Below are positions 46,076 through 55,540 of a DNA stretch of 64,000 nucleotides, piece after piece (positions within the stretch are counted from its first letter, which is position 1; each line of letters starts with the position of its first letter). The DNA lies in assembly GCF_026625725.1 (NCBI RefSeq), contig NZ_CP113060.1, forward strand, positions 1,556,001 to 1,620,000. The letters are read 5' to 3'. A program made the position numbers and the translations under genes. Source of the stretch: Pseudomonas sp. SL4(2022). GTDB taxonomy: Bacteria > Pseudomonadota > Gammaproteobacteria > Pseudomonadales > Pseudomonadaceae. A model generated the notes under the pieces. It made no database searches. It was not told the DNA's origin and saw only the letters and a list, made by a program, of their open reading frames with translations.

Positions 46076-46360
46076 ATGCGCGCACTCAATCGCCTGTTGC
46101 TCGCCAGCCTGCTGGCATTCACCACCCTGGTCGCCCACGCCGAAGATCCGGTTTCGGCCGACCCGGATGTAACCATTCGCCAGGACGGCGACCGCACCAT
46201 CCATGAATACCGGGTCAACGGTTTTCTCTACGCGGTCAAGGTCATCCCTAAAGGCGGCAAGCCGTACTTTCTGGTACGCGCCGATGGCAGCGATGGCAAC
46301 TTCGTCCGCTCGGACAGCCCGGATATGTTGATTCCGGCCTGGGAAATTTTCAGCTGGTAA
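46076..46360 (+). CDS. DUF2782 small exported protein
   Basis: A 94-residue protein with a signal peptide (residues 1-21, LLLASLLAFTTLVAHA). The mature part has TIRQDGDRTIHEYRVNGFLY and VKVIPKGGKPYFLVRAD, the typical DUF2782 pattern. Its function is unknown. It lies between polA and thrB, as in other Pseudomonas. The start has an AGGGACAAGG ribosome binding site. Confidence 0.88.
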   Translation: MRALNRLLLASLLAFTTLVAHAEDPVSADPDVTIRQDGDRTIHEYRVNGFLYAVKVIPKGGKPYFLVRADGSDGNFVRSDSPDMLIPAWEIFSW

Positions 46361-46375
46361 GAAGGCAGTTCTGCA

Positions 46376-47326
46376 ATGTCGGTGTTTACCCCGCTTGAGC
46401 GACATGAGCTCGAGGCGTTTCTCGCCCCCTATGGCCTGGGTCGCTTGCGCGACTTCCAGGGTATTGCTGCGGGCAGTGAGAACAGCAATTTCTTCGTCAG
46501 CCTGGAGCAGGGCGAATTCGTTCTGACCCTGATCGAGCGCGGCCCAAGCGCCGACTTGCCCTTCTTTATCGAGTTGCTCGATGTGCTGCACGACGCAGGT
46601 CTGCCGGTGCCCTATGCCCTGCGTACGACCAGCGGCGAGGCGCTGCGCAGCCTGGCGGAAAAACCGGCGCTGCTGCAGCCGCGCCTGGCCGGCAAGCATG
46701 TGCATGAGGCCAATCCGCATCACTGCCAGGAAGTCGGTGCACTGCTGGCGCGCATTCACCTGGCCACGCGCAATCAGCCGCTGCCACGCAAGAGTGATCG
46801 GGGGCTGGACTGGATGCTCGCCGAAGGCCCAAGCCTGGCCCTGAAGTTGCCCGATGAACAGGTGCCACTGCTGCGCGATGCACTGGCGGAGATCCACACA
46901 CTCAAGCCGCGCATCCTCGCCTTGCCGCAGGCCAACCTGCATGCCGACCTGTTCCGCGATAACGTACTGTTCGACGGCAACCACCTGGCCGGGGTGATCG
47001 ACTTCTACAACGCCTGCTCGGGGCCGATGCTCTATGACTTGGCGATTGCCCTGAACGACTGGTGCTCGCGGGATGACGGCAGCCTGGACAACAAGCGCGC
47101 GCAGGCGCTGCTCGGGGCCTATGCCGGTTTACGGCCCTTTACGGCGGCAGAAGCTGAATTGTGGCCGGCCATGCTGCGCATCGCTTGTGTGCGCTTCTGG
47201 CTGTCACGCCTGATCGCCGCCGAATCCTTCGCCGGCCAGGAAGTGCTGATCCACGACCCGGCAGAATTCCAGCGCCGCCTGGCCCAGCGTCAGCAGGTTG
47301 AGCTGGCGCTGCCGTTCGCCTTCTAA
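46376..47326 (+). CDS. thrB: Homoserine kinase ThrB (aminoglycoside-phosphotransferase fold)
   Basis: A 316-residue protein of the proteobacterial type II ThrB family. It has GIAAGSENSNFFV for the nucleotide-binding loop (about residues 27-39), LHADLFRDNVLFDG with the catalytic Asp (about 188-201) and GVIDFYNACSGPMLYDLAIALNDW with the metal-binding Asp. It phosphorylates homoserine on the threonine pathway. In P. aeruginosa the nrdJ genes lie between thrB and znuA; here thrB runs straight into znuA. Confidence 0.9.
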   Translation: MSVFTPLERHELEAFLAPYGLGRLRDFQGIAAGSENSNFFVSLEQGEFVLTLIERGPSADLPFFIELLDVLHDAGLPVPYALRTTSGEALRSLAEKPALLQPRLAGKHVHEANPHHCQEVGALLARIHLATRNQPLPRKSDRGLDWMLAEGPSLALKLPDEQVPLLRDALAEIHTLKPRILALPQANLHADLFRDNVLFDGNHLAGVIDFYNACSGPMLYDLAIALNDWCSRDDGSLDNKRAQALLGAYAGLRPFTAAEAELWPAMLRIACVRFWLSRLIAAESFAGQEVLIHDPAEFQRRLAQRQQVELALPFAF

Positions 47327-47340
47327 GGTCCGGGCGCCGA

Positions 47341-48300
47341 TTACAGCCCGTCGAGACACCCGGCCAATTCGCCCGCCATGTTTTCCAGCAGGGCTTCGTA
47401 GCCGCCAGCATCCACTGGCAAGGCGCCGCCCATGGCGTCCAACTCAGCCAGGGTGACCGGCAGGCCGGCGGTCAGGGTTTGCGCCAGGCGCGGGCGAAAC
47501 GGCGGTTCGCTGAACACACAACTCGGCCCGGCTTGCTGCAAGCGCTCGCGCATGGCGGCCACGTGTTGGGCACCCGGCTGCACCTCGCCAAGCACGCTGA
47601 ATACCCCGGCGTGCTTAAGGCCATAGGCGGCTTCGAAGTAGTCGTAGGCTTCGTGGAAAACGAAGTAGGGCTTGCCAGCCAGACCATTCAGGCGACTTTT
47701 CAGGCGCTGATCCAGGCCATCCAGACGCTCGCCGAATGCCTTAGCATTGGCCTGGTAGCGCGCGGCATTGGCCGGATCGACCTGCGCCAGGTCGGCGGCG
47801 ATCTTGCCGGCAATTGCCCGGGCATTGGCCGGTAGCAACCAGAGGTGCGCATCCAGGCTGCCGGGGCGGTGGGCGTGGTCATGCTGGTCGGCGGCGTGTG
47901 CGTGATCCTCGTGATCGGCGTGATGCTCGGCGTGTTGCGCATCGCTGTCGCCAAAATGACGCAAGGACATACCTGGAACATCCTGCACAGCCACACTCGG
48001 CTTGTCGCGGCCGGCCAGCACGCGCGGCAGGAAGCTTTCCAGGTCCGGGCCTATCCAGTACAGCAGGTCAGCTTCGCGCACGCTGCGCACATCGGAGGGG
48101 CGCAGCGCATAGTGGTGTGGTGAGGCGCCCGGCGGCAGCAGCACCTCTGGTTGGCCAACGCCATCCTGCACCGCAGCGGCGATCAGTTGCAGCGGTTTGA
48201 TGCTGGTCAGCACACGCACATCGGCGTGGACCGCGAAACTCAGGGGAAAGGTGATAAACAATAGGGCAAAAGCCGGAAAAAGACGCAACACGGGGAGCAC
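47341..48300 (-). CDS. znuA: Zinc ABC transporter substrate-binding protein ZnuA
   Basis: A 319-residue periplasmic protein with a signal peptide (residues 1-26). It has the cluster 9 metal-binding fold: SIKPLQLIAAAV, the His ligand in ASPHHYALRPSD, then a long His/Asp-rich loop HAEHHADHEDHAHAADQHDH (about residues 122-141), HLWLLPANA and FHEAYDYF, which supply further ligands. It delivers zinc to ZnuBC. It is divergent from zur, with a Zur box between them. Confidence 0.94.
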   Translation of the reverse strand: MLPVLRLFPAFALLFITFPLSFAVHADVRVLTSIKPLQLIAAAVQDGVGQPEVLLPPGASPHHYALRPSDVRSVREADLLYWIGPDLESFLPRVLAGRDKPSVAVQDVPGMSLRHFGDSDAQHAEHHADHEDHAHAADQHDHAHRPGSLDAHLWLLPANARAIAGKIAADLAQVDPANAARYQANAKAFGERLDGLDQRLKSRLNGLAGKPYFVFHEAYDYFEAAYGLKHAGVFSVLGEVQPGAQHVAAMRERLQQAGPSCVFSEPPFRPRLAQTLTAGLPVTLAELDAMGGALPVDAGGYEALLENMAGELAGCLDGL

Positions 48301-48318
48301 TCAAGCGGGAAGGAACGG

Positions 48319-48331
48319 GTAATATAATAAC
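48319..48331. promoter_or_regulatory. Zur box
   Basis: GTAATATAATAAC is a 13-base imperfect palindrome that fits the Zur operator type seen in Pseudomonas (GTTATAnTATAAC). It lies in the 57-base gap between the divergent znuA and zur-znuCB genes, so Zur could repress both directions when zinc is plentiful. Confidence 0.72.
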
Positions 48332-48357
48332 GTCTCTCACCTTATTCGTCGTTGCCC

Positions 48358-48843
48358 ATGACTCAAGCTCCGCTGGCCTCACGCCCACACGACCATTCCC
48401 ACTGCGTCAATCATGCCCTGGCCGAGGCCGAAGCCATCTGCGCGCGCCAGGGTCTGCGCCTGACCGCCTTGCGCAAACGCGTGCTGGAACTGGTCTGGGC
48501 CAGCCACAAGCCGCTGGGGGCCTATGACATTCTCGGCGTATTGAGCGACGAAGACGGCCGCCGCGCTGCGCCGCCCACGGTCTACCGCGCCCTGGATTTC
48601 CTGCTGGAAAACGGCCTGGTGCACCGCATTGCCTCGCTTAACGCCTTTGTCGGCTGCAGCCACCCGGAACACGCTCATCAAGGTCAGTTCCTGATTTGCC
48701 GAAGCTGCAATGCGGCCATCGAGCTGGAGCAGGCCACGATCAGCGACGCCATTATCAGCAGCGCGGCCGGGGTCGGTTTTGCCGTGGAAAGCCAGACGGT
48801 GGAAGTGGTCGGCCTTTGCGCAGGCTGCCAGGAGCCGACATGA
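48358..48843 (+). CDS. zur: Zinc uptake regulator Zur (FUR family)
   Basis: A 161-residue Fur-family repressor. The winged helix includes [15 protein letters not shown] and [21 protein letters not shown]. The metal-binding half has [21 protein letters not shown] and a C-terminal CAGC pair, giving the structural zinc site. It represses znuA and znuCB with Zn. The ATG at 48358 is chosen. Its stop overlaps the znuC start (ATGA). Confidence 0.93.
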   Translation: MTQAPLASRPHDHSHCVNHALAEAEAICARQGLRLTALRKRVLELVWASHKPLGAYDILGVLSDEDGRRAAPPTVYRALDFLLENGLVHRIASLNAFVGCSHPEHAHQGQFLICRSCNAAIELEQATISDAIISSAAGVGFAVESQTVEVVGLCAGCQEPT

Positions 48844-49646
48844 GCGACGCCCTGATCCGCCTCGCCGGGGTGGGCGTGACCTTCGCCGGACAGAGCGTGC
48901 TGCAGGATGTGCAGCTGAGCGTGAAACCCGGCGAGATCGTCACCCTGATCGGCCCCAACGGCGCCGGAAAAACCACCCTGGTGCGCGCTGTACTCGGCCT
49001 GCTCAAGCCGGACAGCGGCAGCGTCTGGCGCAAACCCAAACTGCGCGTCGGCTATATGCCGCAGAAGCTGCATGTGGATGCCACTCTGCCGCTCTCGGTG
49101 CTGCGCTTTCTGCGCCTGGTGCCGGGTGTGACGCGCAGCCATGTGCAGGCAGCGCTGGCGGAAGTGGGCGCCGAACAGGTGCTCGACAGCCCGCTGCAAA
49201 GCATTTCCGGCGGCGAACTGCAGCGCGTGCTGCTGGCCCGCGCCCTGCTGCGCGAGCCAGAACTGCTGGTGCTGGATGAACCGGTGCAAGGCGTCGACGT
49301 TGCAGGCCAAGCCGAGTTGTACCGGTTGATCACCCAGTTGCGCGACCGCCACGGTTGCGGCGTGCTGATGGTTTCGCACGACCTACACCTGGTGATGAGC
49401 ACCACCGACCAGGTGGTCTGCCTGAATCGTCACGTGTGCTGCTCCGGGCATCCAGAGCAGGTCAGTTTCGATCCGGCCTTTGTCGAACTGTTCGGCGAGG
49501 ACGCCAAGAGCCTAGCCGTCTACACCCACCACCATGACCATGAGCACGATCTGCATGGCGCGGTGGTCACTGAAACGCCTAACGGCCTGAGTATCAAAGG
49601 CCCGGTCAAACCGCATATTCACGGAGATGGCTGCACGCATGGCTGA
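48840..49646 (+). CDS. znuC: Zinc ABC transporter ATP-binding protein ZnuC
   Basis: A 268-residue ATPase with Walker [11 protein letters not shown] (about 37-46), the Q-loop in GYMPQK, the signature [16 protein letters not shown] (about 121-136) and Walker [11 protein letters not shown]. The C-terminus is His-rich ([10 protein letters not shown]), common in ZnuC. It powers ZnuB. The start overlaps the zur stop by 4 bases. Confidence 0.94.
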   Translation: MSDALIRLAGVGVTFAGQSVLQDVQLSVKPGEIVTLIGPNGAGKTTLVRAVLGLLKPDSGSVWRKPKLRVGYMPQKLHVDATLPLSVLRFLRLVPGVTRSHVQAALAEVGAEQVLDSPLQSISGGELQRVLLARALLREPELLVLDEPVQGVDVAGQAELYRLITQLRDRHGCGVLMVSHDLHLVMSTTDQVVCLNRHVCCSGHPEQVSFDPAFVELFGEDAKSLAVYTHHHDHEHDLHGAVVTETPNGLSIKGPVKPHIHGDGCTHG

Positions 49647-50427
49647 TTTTCTGCTCAACGCCCTGCTCGCCGGCCTGGCCCTTGCGCTGGTCGCCGGCCC
49701 GCTGGGCTCCTTTGTGGTGTGGCGGCGCATGGCCTACTTCGGCGACACCCTGTCGCATGCCGCGCTGCTCGGTGTCGCTCTAGGGCTGATGCTGGATGTC
49801 AGCCCGACCCTGGCGGTGACCGTGGGCTGTGTCCTGCTGGCCGTGCTACTGGTCACCCTGCAAAGCCGCCAACCGCTGGCCTCCGACACCCTGCTCGGGA
49901 TCCTCGCCCACAGCACCCTGTCGCTGGGCCTGGTGGTGCTGAGCTTTATGCAGGATGTGCGCATCGACCTGATGGGTTATCTGTTCGGCGACCTACTGGC
50001 CGTCGGCCCAACAGACCTGGCCTGGATTATCGGCGGTAGCGCCCTGGTGCTGGTGCTGCTGGCCCTGCTTTGGCGGCCGTTGCTGGCGATTACCGTGCAT
50101 GAAGAATTAGCCAAGGTCGAAGGCCTGCCGGTGGCGGCAATTCGCCTGAGCCTGATGCTGCTGATCGCCGTGGTGATCGCCGTGGCGATGAAGATCGTCG
50201 GCGTGCTGCTGATCACCTCCCTGCTGATCATTCCCGCCGCTGCCGCCCAGCGCCATGCGCGCACTCCGGAACAGATGGCGTTCGGCGCGAGCCTGCTGGG
50301 CATCGTCGCGGTAGGCGGCGGGCTGAGCCTGTCGTGGTTTCAGGACACGCCGGCCGGGCCATCCATTGTGGTCAGCGCCGCAGCGTTGTTTCTACTGAGC
50401 TTTGCCCTTCCCAGACGTACCGCCTGA
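49639..50427 (+). CDS. znuB: Zinc ABC transporter permease ZnuB
   Basis: A 262-residue permease with about 8 membrane helices of the ABC-3 family. Typical segments are [23 protein letters not shown] and [21 protein letters not shown]. Its ATG at 49639 lies within the znuC end (8-base overlap). It completes the ZnuABC importer. Confidence 0.93.
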   Translation: MADFLLNALLAGLALALVAGPLGSFVVWRRMAYFGDTLSHAALLGVALGLMLDVSPTLAVTVGCVLLAVLLVTLQSRQPLASDTLLGILAHSTLSLGLVVLSFMQDVRIDLMGYLFGDLLAVGPTDLAWIIGGSALVLVLLALLWRPLLAITVHEELAKVEGLPVAAIRLSLMLLIAVVIAVAMKIVGVLLITSLLIIPAAAAQRHARTPEQMAFGASLLGIVAVGGGLSLSWFQDTPAGPSIVVSAAALFLLSFALPRRTA

Positions 50428-50495
50428 AAAATTGGTTGTGTCAGGCAGCGCAGTGTAAACTTGCGCGTTTTTTGCACAATTCGAGACGCGCAGTC

Positions 50496-51347
50496 ATGAC
50501 ATCGTTCGTTTTCCGTGGATTTGCCCTGAGCCTGGTTCTGCTGCTGGCCGGCTGCCAAAGTGCGCCGCAACCGGCCAACCTGCCGGTGGATGACTTGGTC
50601 AGCGCCTTTCGCCAGCTCGACCAGAGCCTGGCCAGCGGCGACCTGAGCAGCGCCGAAAGCCAGCTGGGTAACCTGCAGCAACGCGCGGCCGGCGATACCC
50701 GCCTGGAGCAATACCAGCGCCAGCTCGCCGAAGCCCATCTGCAACAGGGCCAGAAAGCCTTGCAGGCCGGTAATCTGGATAACGCCACCAAAGCCCTGAG
50801 CCGCGCCCGCAGTCTGATGCCGCAGGCACCGGCACTGACCACCGGCCTGGATGGCGCCATCGCCCAGGCCCGTGAAGCCAAACTGGCCGCCGCCGAACAG
50901 CAGCGCCGTGCCGCCGAGCAGGCGGCCGCCCAGGCCGAAGCCGCCCGTCTGGAGCAAGCGCGCCAGCTGCGCCTGGCCGCCGAACGCCAGGCCGCCGCGA
51001 TTCAGGACACTCAGCTGCCGAATACCCCGCCAGCCACAGAGCCCGCGCCAGCCAAGGCACAGGCACGGCTGATCGACCCCGCCGCCGCCAGCAGCGTGAT
51101 TGGCATGCCGATGCTGGATAATAAGGACAACGAGCGCCTGCGCAGCCTGCTCGACGGCGTGGCGGCGGATATGGTCGCCTTTAATTGCGCGGTGCGCATC
51201 GAAGTGCGCCAGGCCAAGGATTTCCCCTGGGTCGCCTCCTTGCTTAACGCACGGATCAAGCGCCTGGACCCGAGCTTCAGCCCGCGCATGAGCCAGGTGA
51301 TCAAGCCCGCCCAGGTGCCGCAGCTGGTGCTTAGCCCGCAGCGTTAA
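50496..51347 (+). CDS. Lipoprotein of the PA5502 type
   Basis: A 283-residue lipoprotein. The signal peptide ends at LLLLAGCQS with the lipobox Cys at residue 20. The body is helical, with TPR-like repeats (about 30-130) and a long Ala/Glu/Arg coiled coil (about 125-165). A small C-terminal domain begins near LIDPAAASSVIGMPML and ends ARIKRLDPSFSPRMSQVIKP. The gene lies between znuB and metN as in P. aeruginosa. Its role is unknown. Confidence 0.8.
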   Translation: MTSFVFRGFALSLVLLLAGCQSAPQPANLPVDDLVSAFRQLDQSLASGDLSSAESQLGNLQQRAAGDTRLEQYQRQLAEAHLQQGQKALQAGNLDNATKALSRARSLMPQAPALTTGLDGAIAQAREAKLAAAEQQRRAAEQAAAQAEAARLEQARQLRLAAERQAAAIQDTQLPNTPPATEPAPAKAQARLIDPAAASSVIGMPMLDNKDNERLRSLLDGVAADMVAFNCAVRIEVRQAKDFPWVASLLNARIKRLDPSFSPRMSQVIKPAQVPQLVLSPQR

Positions 51348-51366
51348 CCACGTTGCGCTGCGATCA

Positions 51367-51386
51367 CGACCGGGCTTGCCCGGTCG
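51367..51386. terminator. Terminator between the lipoprotein gene and metN
   Basis: CGACCGGGC (51367-51375) and GCCCGGTCG (51378-51386) are exact complements, followed by TTTG. It lies 20 bases after the lipoprotein stop. Confidence 0.7.
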
Positions 51387-51548
51387 TTTGCATTGGCGCT
51401 GGCTACACTGGGCGGAACAGCCCAGCCATTAATGCGATTTAGCTATAAACATAGGCCCACAAAGATTTTTGCGGCCTAAACAGTGGCAGGTAGACTAGCC
51501 GGCCGTTTCTGCCTACCCGGCAACGTTGAAACCCAAAAGGTTTATGCA

Positions 51549-52556
51549 GTGATCAACTTTCATCAGGTCCACAAGGCGTACCGCGTCAGTGGTCAGGACA
51601 TCCCCGCGTTGCAACCGAGCGATCTGCAGATTGCCCGGGGCGAAGTGTTCGGCATCATCGGTCACTCCGGTGCCGGCAAAAGCACCCTGCTACGTCTGAT
51701 CAACCGTCTGGAAGAGCCTTCTGGCGGGCGTATCGAGATCGACGGCGAAGACGTCACCGCGCTCGACGCCACGGGTCTGCGGCGTTTCCGTCAGCAGGTC
51801 GGGATGATCTTCCAACACTTCAATCTGCTTTCGTCGAAGACCGTCGCCGAGAACGTCGCCCTGCCACTGAAACTGGCCGGTGAGCTGCCGCGCAGCGCGA
51901 TTAATACCCGCGTGATTGAGTTGCTGGCCCGGGTCGGCCTGCAGGACCATGCCAACAAGTACCCGGCACAGCTCTCCGGCGGGCAGAAGCAGCGCGTCGG
52001 CATCGCCCGCGCCCTGGCCACCGAGCCGAAGATCCTGCTGTGCGACGAGGCCACCAGTGCCCTCGACCCGCAGACCACCGCCTCGGTGTTGCAGCTGCTG
52101 GCTGAAATCAACCGCGAGTTGAATCTGACCATCGTACTGATCACCCACGAGATGGACGTGATCCGCCGCGTGTGTGACCGCGTTGCCGTCATGGATGCCG
52201 GGGTGATCGTCGAATCCGGCCCAGTGGCCGAGGTGTTTCTGCACCCCCAACACGCCACCACCAAGCGCTTCGTGCAGGAAGCCGAGCAGATCGACGAGAA
52301 CGAACAGCGCGATGATTTTGCCCATGTCGCCGGACGTATCCTGCGCCTGACCTTCCAGGGCGAAGCCACCTATGCACCGCTGCTGGGCACCGTGGCCCGC
52401 GAAACCGGGGTGGATTACAGCATCCTCGCCGGGCGTATCGACCGCATCAAGAACACCCCCTACGGCCAGTTGACCCTGGCCCTGACCGGCGGCGACCTCG
52501 ACGCCGCGCTGGCGCGCTTTGCTGCCGCCGACGTGCATCTGGAGGTGCTGCGCTAA
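51549..52556 (+). CDS. metN: Methionine ABC transporter ATP-binding protein MetN
   Basis: A 335-residue ATPase. Walker A is [23 protein letters not shown] (the first 12 residues are the P-loop), the signature is [16 protein letters not shown] and Walker B is [13 protein letters not shown]. It ends with the C-terminal NIL ligand-sensing domain (about 250-335). The likely start is GTG at 51549 ([11 protein letters not shown]), preceded by an AAAAGG ribosome binding site; a longer frame has no family similarity. It is linked to metI, whose ATG overlaps its stop. Confidence 0.92.
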   Translation: MINFHQVHKAYRVSGQDIPALQPSDLQIARGEVFGIIGHSGAGKSTLLRLINRLEEPSGGRIEIDGEDVTALDATGLRRFRQQVGMIFQHFNLLSSKTVAENVALPLKLAGELPRSAINTRVIELLARVGLQDHANKYPAQLSGGQKQRVGIARALATEPKILLCDEATSALDPQTTASVLQLLAEINRELNLTIVLITHEMDVIRRVCDRVAVMDAGVIVESGPVAEVFLHPQHATTKRFVQEAEQIDENEQRDDFAHVAGRILRLTFQGEATYAPLLGTVARETGVDYSILAGRIDRIKNTPYGQLTLALTGGDLDAALARFAAADVHLEVLR

Positions 52557-53233
52557 TGGAAGCCTTACTGACTCGCCTGTTACCCAACGTTGATTGGGCG
52601 GAAATCGGCTACGCCAGCCTGGACACCCTGAGCATGCTCGGCGGCTCCATGCTGTTTACCGTGCTGCTCGGCCTGCCGCTGGGTGTGCTGCTGTTTCTCA
52701 CCAGCCCACGGCAGATGTTCGAGCAGAAGACCTTCTACGGCTTCCTGTCGCTGCTGGTAAATATCCTGCGCTCGGTACCATTCGTGATCCTGCTGATCGT
52801 GATGATCCCCTTCACGGTAATCGTCACTGGCACCTCGCTGGGTGTACCTGGCGCCATCCCACCACTGGTAGTGGGCGCCACACCATTCTTCGCGCGCCTG
52901 GTGGAAACCGCGCTACGTGAAGTCGACCGCGGGATTATCGAAGCGACCCAGGCCATGGGCGCCACCACCCGACAGATCGTAGTCAACGCCCTGCTACCCG
53001 AGGCGCTGCCCGGGATTATCGCGGCCATCACCGTGACCGCGATTACCCTGGTGTCCTACACCGCCATGAGCGGCCTGATTGGCGGCGGCGGTCTTGGCGA
53101 CCTGGCCGTGCGTTATGGCTATCAGCGTTATCAGCCAGACGTGATGGCCGTGACGGTGATCCTCCTGCTGGTGCTGGTACAGATTCTACAAACCGTCGGC
53201 GACAAGCTGGTGGTGCACTTTTCCAGAAAATAA
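52556..53233 (+). CDS. metI: Methionine ABC transporter permease MetI
   Basis: A 225-residue permease with 5 membrane helices. It has the coupling-loop motif EATQAMGATTRQIVVNALLPEALPGI (about residues 123-148), which docks on MetN, and the conserved SLLVNILRSVPF element. It overlaps metN by 1 base and precedes metQ by 79 bases. Confidence 0.93.
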   Translation: MEALLTRLLPNVDWAEIGYASLDTLSMLGGSMLFTVLLGLPLGVLLFLTSPRQMFEQKTFYGFLSLLVNILRSVPFVILLIVMIPFTVIVTGTSLGVPGAIPPLVVGATPFFARLVETALREVDRGIIEATQAMGATTRQIVVNALLPEALPGIIAAITVTAITLVSYTAMSGLIGGGGLGDLAVRYGYQRYQPDVMAVTVILLLVLVQILQTVGDKLVVHFSRK

Positions 53234-53312
53234 TGCGTCCTCCGAGGCGCACAAGACAGCGGGATACTGGTTACCTGCCGGCCTCCGCACACATCCCACA
53301 AGGAGCTTTACG

Positions 53313-54083
53313 ATGAAAAAACTGATCGCTGCATTCGCTGCCCTGGCAGCCTTCTCCGCCCAGGCCGAAAGCCTGAGCGTCGCCGCTACTGCCGTACCGC
53401 ACGCGGAAATCCTCGAATTCGTTAAGCCCGCGCTGGCCAAAGACGGCGTTGAACTGAACATCAAAGTGTTCACCGACTACGTGCAGCCGAACGTGCAGGT
53501 TGCCGAAAAACGCCTGGATGCCAACTTCTTCCAGCACCAGCCGTACCTGAATGAGTTCAACAAGAGCCGTGGCACCGAGCTGGTCAGCGTAGCTGGCGTT
53601 CACGTCGAGCCCTTCGGCGCATACTCCAGCCAGCACAAGAAACTGGCCGACCTGCCACAAGGCGCCAACGTGGTGATCCCGAACGACGCCACCAATGGCG
53701 GCCGCGCCCTGCTGCTGCTGCAGAAGGCCGGGATTATTACCCTGAAGCCGGAAGCGGGCATCCTCGCCACCTCGAAAGACATCGTCGAGAACCCGAAAGC
53801 CATCAAGGTACGTGAGCTGGAAGCGGCCACCCTGCCGCGCGTGCTGACTCAGGTCGACCTGGCGCTGATCAACACCAACTACGCCCTGGAAGCCAAGCTC
53901 AACCCAACCAAGGACGCGCTGGCCATCGAAGGCAGCGACTCGCCGTACGTCAACATCCTGGTCGCGCGTGCCGACAACAAGGACAACGCGGCCCTGCAGA
54001 AACTGGCCAAGGCGCTGAACAGCGCCGAAGTGAAAGCCTTTATCGCTGAGAAGTATCAGGGCGCTGTCGTTCCGGCGTTCTAA
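53313..54083 (+). CDS. metQ: Methionine-binding protein MetQ
   Basis: A 256-residue NlpA-family binding protein. The signal peptide ends at SAQAES (about residue 19) and has no Cys, so the protein is soluble, not a lipoprotein. Conserved segments include VAATAVPHAEILEF, DYVQPNVQVAEKRLDANFFQH and VVIPNDATNGGRALLLL. It brings methionine to MetNI. Confidence 0.92.
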   Translation: MKKLIAAFAALAAFSAQAESLSVAATAVPHAEILEFVKPALAKDGVELNIKVFTDYVQPNVQVAEKRLDANFFQHQPYLNEFNKSRGTELVSVAGVHVEPFGAYSSQHKKLADLPQGANVVIPNDATNGGRALLLLQKAGIITLKPEAGILATSKDIVENPKAIKVRELEAATLPRVLTQVDLALINTNYALEAKLNPTKDALAIEGSDSPYVNILVARADNKDNAALQKLAKALNSAEVKAFIAEKYQGAVVPAF

Positions 54084-55000
54084 GACGCCGCGTTTGCTGC
54101 ACCCTCAGCCAAACCCCGCCCCGTGCGGGGTTTGTCATTTAGGGCCGCCTCACGCAGGCAGTCCAGCAGGCAGTCCAGAGCAGGCTGACGCTGAGCGCGG
54201 CGCAATATCGCCACCAGTTCGCGGTAGAAGGTCAGCTCGCCCAGCTCGATCACCCGCAACTGCGTCGGCCGCTGCAGCCACAGGCCGGCACGCGGAATCA
54301 GCGAGACGCCAAGGCCGCACTCGACCATCCGCACGATAGCCTCCAGCTCATCCAGCTCCAGCGCTTCCTGCACCACTAAGCGATGCTCGCGGAGGAACTG
54401 GTTGACCCGCCGACCGCCGAACGAGCGCCGGTCGTAGCGCACGAACGGCTGTTCGGCGAGGATCTGCAGCGGCTCATCCGCCGTCACGCTGAGCGGGGTG
54501 ATCAGCACAAACGGCTCGCGCGCCAGGCTGATCTGCAGCAGCTCCTTGGGCAGCTCGAACGGCGGCTTGATCAGCAGCGCCAGATCGAGTTCGCCGGCAT
54601 CGATCTGGCTCAGCAGGTTCAGCGACACGCCGGGCACCAGCTTCAATTCGACGCATGGCGCGGCTGCACGAAATCGCGGCAAGGCCTCGGGCAGCAGGCC
54701 GGTCTGCAGGGTGGCAATCGAACCGACCTTGAGTTCGCCCTGCCACTCGGCCGCGCTGGTCGGCAAGGCCATCTGCGCATACAACCCAAGCATCTGCTCC
54801 GCCAGCGGCAAGGCATGCCGACCGGCCGCATTGAGCACCGCCGAACGCCCACTTCGCTCGAACAACCTAACGCCCAGGCTCTGCTCCAGCACGCGCATTT
54901 GTGCGCTGACCGCCGACTGGGTCAGACCCACCTGCTGCCCAGCCGCGGCGAAGGTGCCGTAGCGGGCCACGGCTACAAAGGTTTTCAATTCGCGCAGCAT
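54080..55000 (-). CDS. LysR-family transcriptional regulator
   Basis: A 306-residue regulator. The N-terminal helix-turn-helix runs through FVAVARYGTFAAAGQQVGLTQSAVSAQMRVLEQSLG (about residues 8-43, typical LysR). The effector domain begins near residue 88 (LKVGSIATLQTGLLP). It converges on metQ and overlaps its stop by 4 bases; its own C-terminal codons cover the metQ terminator hairpin. Divergent from it is a VOC-family gene, which is a likely target. Confidence 0.88.
   Translation of the reverse strand: MLRELKTFVAVARYGTFAAAGQQVGLTQSAVSAQMRVLEQSLGVRLFERSGRSAVLNAAGRHALPLAEQMLGLYAQMALPTSAAEWQGELKVGSIATLQTGLLPEALPRFRAAAPCVELKLVPGVSLNLLSQIDAGELDLALLIKPPFELPKELLQISLAREPFVLITPLSVTADEPLQILAEQPFVRYDRRSFGGRRVNQFLREHRLVVQEALELDELEAIVRMVECGLGVSLIPRAGLWLQRPTQLRVIELGELTFYRELVAILRRAQRQPALDCLLDCLREAALNDKPRTGRGLAEGAANAAS
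54111..54133 (+). terminator. metQ terminator inside the LysR gene 3' end
   Basis: AAACCCCGC (54111-54119) and GCGGGGTTT (54125-54133) pair around a short loop, 28 bases past the metQ stop. The hairpin lies within the C-terminal codons of the opposing LysR gene. Confidence 0.7.
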
Positions 55001-55010
55001 CGACGCCCCG

Positions 55011-55020
55011 ATTGATCAAT
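55011..55020. promoter_or_regulatory. Palindrome in the LysR-VOC divergent promoter
   Basis: ATTGATCAAT is a perfect 10-base palindrome with the T-N-A type ends of LysR sites. It lies 11 bases before the LysR start and 91 bases before the VOC gene. It is only a candidate for autoregulation. Confidence 0.35.
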
Positions 55021-55110
55021 TTTATTGGTGCTTGCGAGCAAGGATATTCGCTTTTCATCAGTATCGCTGCTGATGAGAATCTCCTGACCGCAACCTGAAG
55101 GACCGCACCC

Positions 55111-55536
55111 ATGGCACTCGCCCCCTTTCACCTGGCAATTCCCGTTTACGACCTGGCAGCCGCACGGCACTTCTACGGCGAGGTGTTCGGCTGTGCCGAA
55201 GGCCGCAGCAGCGACCACTGGGTGGATTTCGATTTCTTCGGCCATCAACTGGTGATCCACCAGGCGCCAAAGATGGCGCATCAGGAAGCCGCGCACAGCA
55301 ACCCGGTGGACGGCCACGACGTGCCAGTGCCGCATTTCGGTGTGGTATTGAGCTGGGAGGACTGGCAAACGCTGGCGGCGCGGCTACAGGCCAAGGGCAC
55401 GCCATTTGTGATCGAGCCCTATGTGCGCTTCGCCGGCCAGGTCGGCGAGCAGGCTACGCTGTTCCTGCTCGACCCGTGCGGCAACGCCCTGGAATTCAAG
55501 GCGTTCAAGGACATCAGCCAGCTATTCGCCAAATAG
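55111..55536 (+). CDS. Glyoxalase/VOC-family protein
   Basis: A 141-residue VOC protein with the N-terminal [23 protein letters not shown] and a C-terminal [17 protein letters not shown]. Metal ligands are visible as His7, a His in the HQLVIHQA strand, and Glu in NALEFK. Divergent from the LysR gene, it probably is the gene it controls. Its substrate is unknown. Confidence 0.87.
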   Translation: MALAPFHLAIPVYDLAAARHFYGEVFGCAEGRSSDHWVDFDFFGHQLVIHQAPKMAHQEAAHSNPVDGHDVPVPHFGVVLSWEDWQTLAARLQAKGTPFVIEPYVRFAGQVGEQATLFLLDPCGNALEFKAFKDISQLFAK

Positions 55537-55540
55537 CGGG

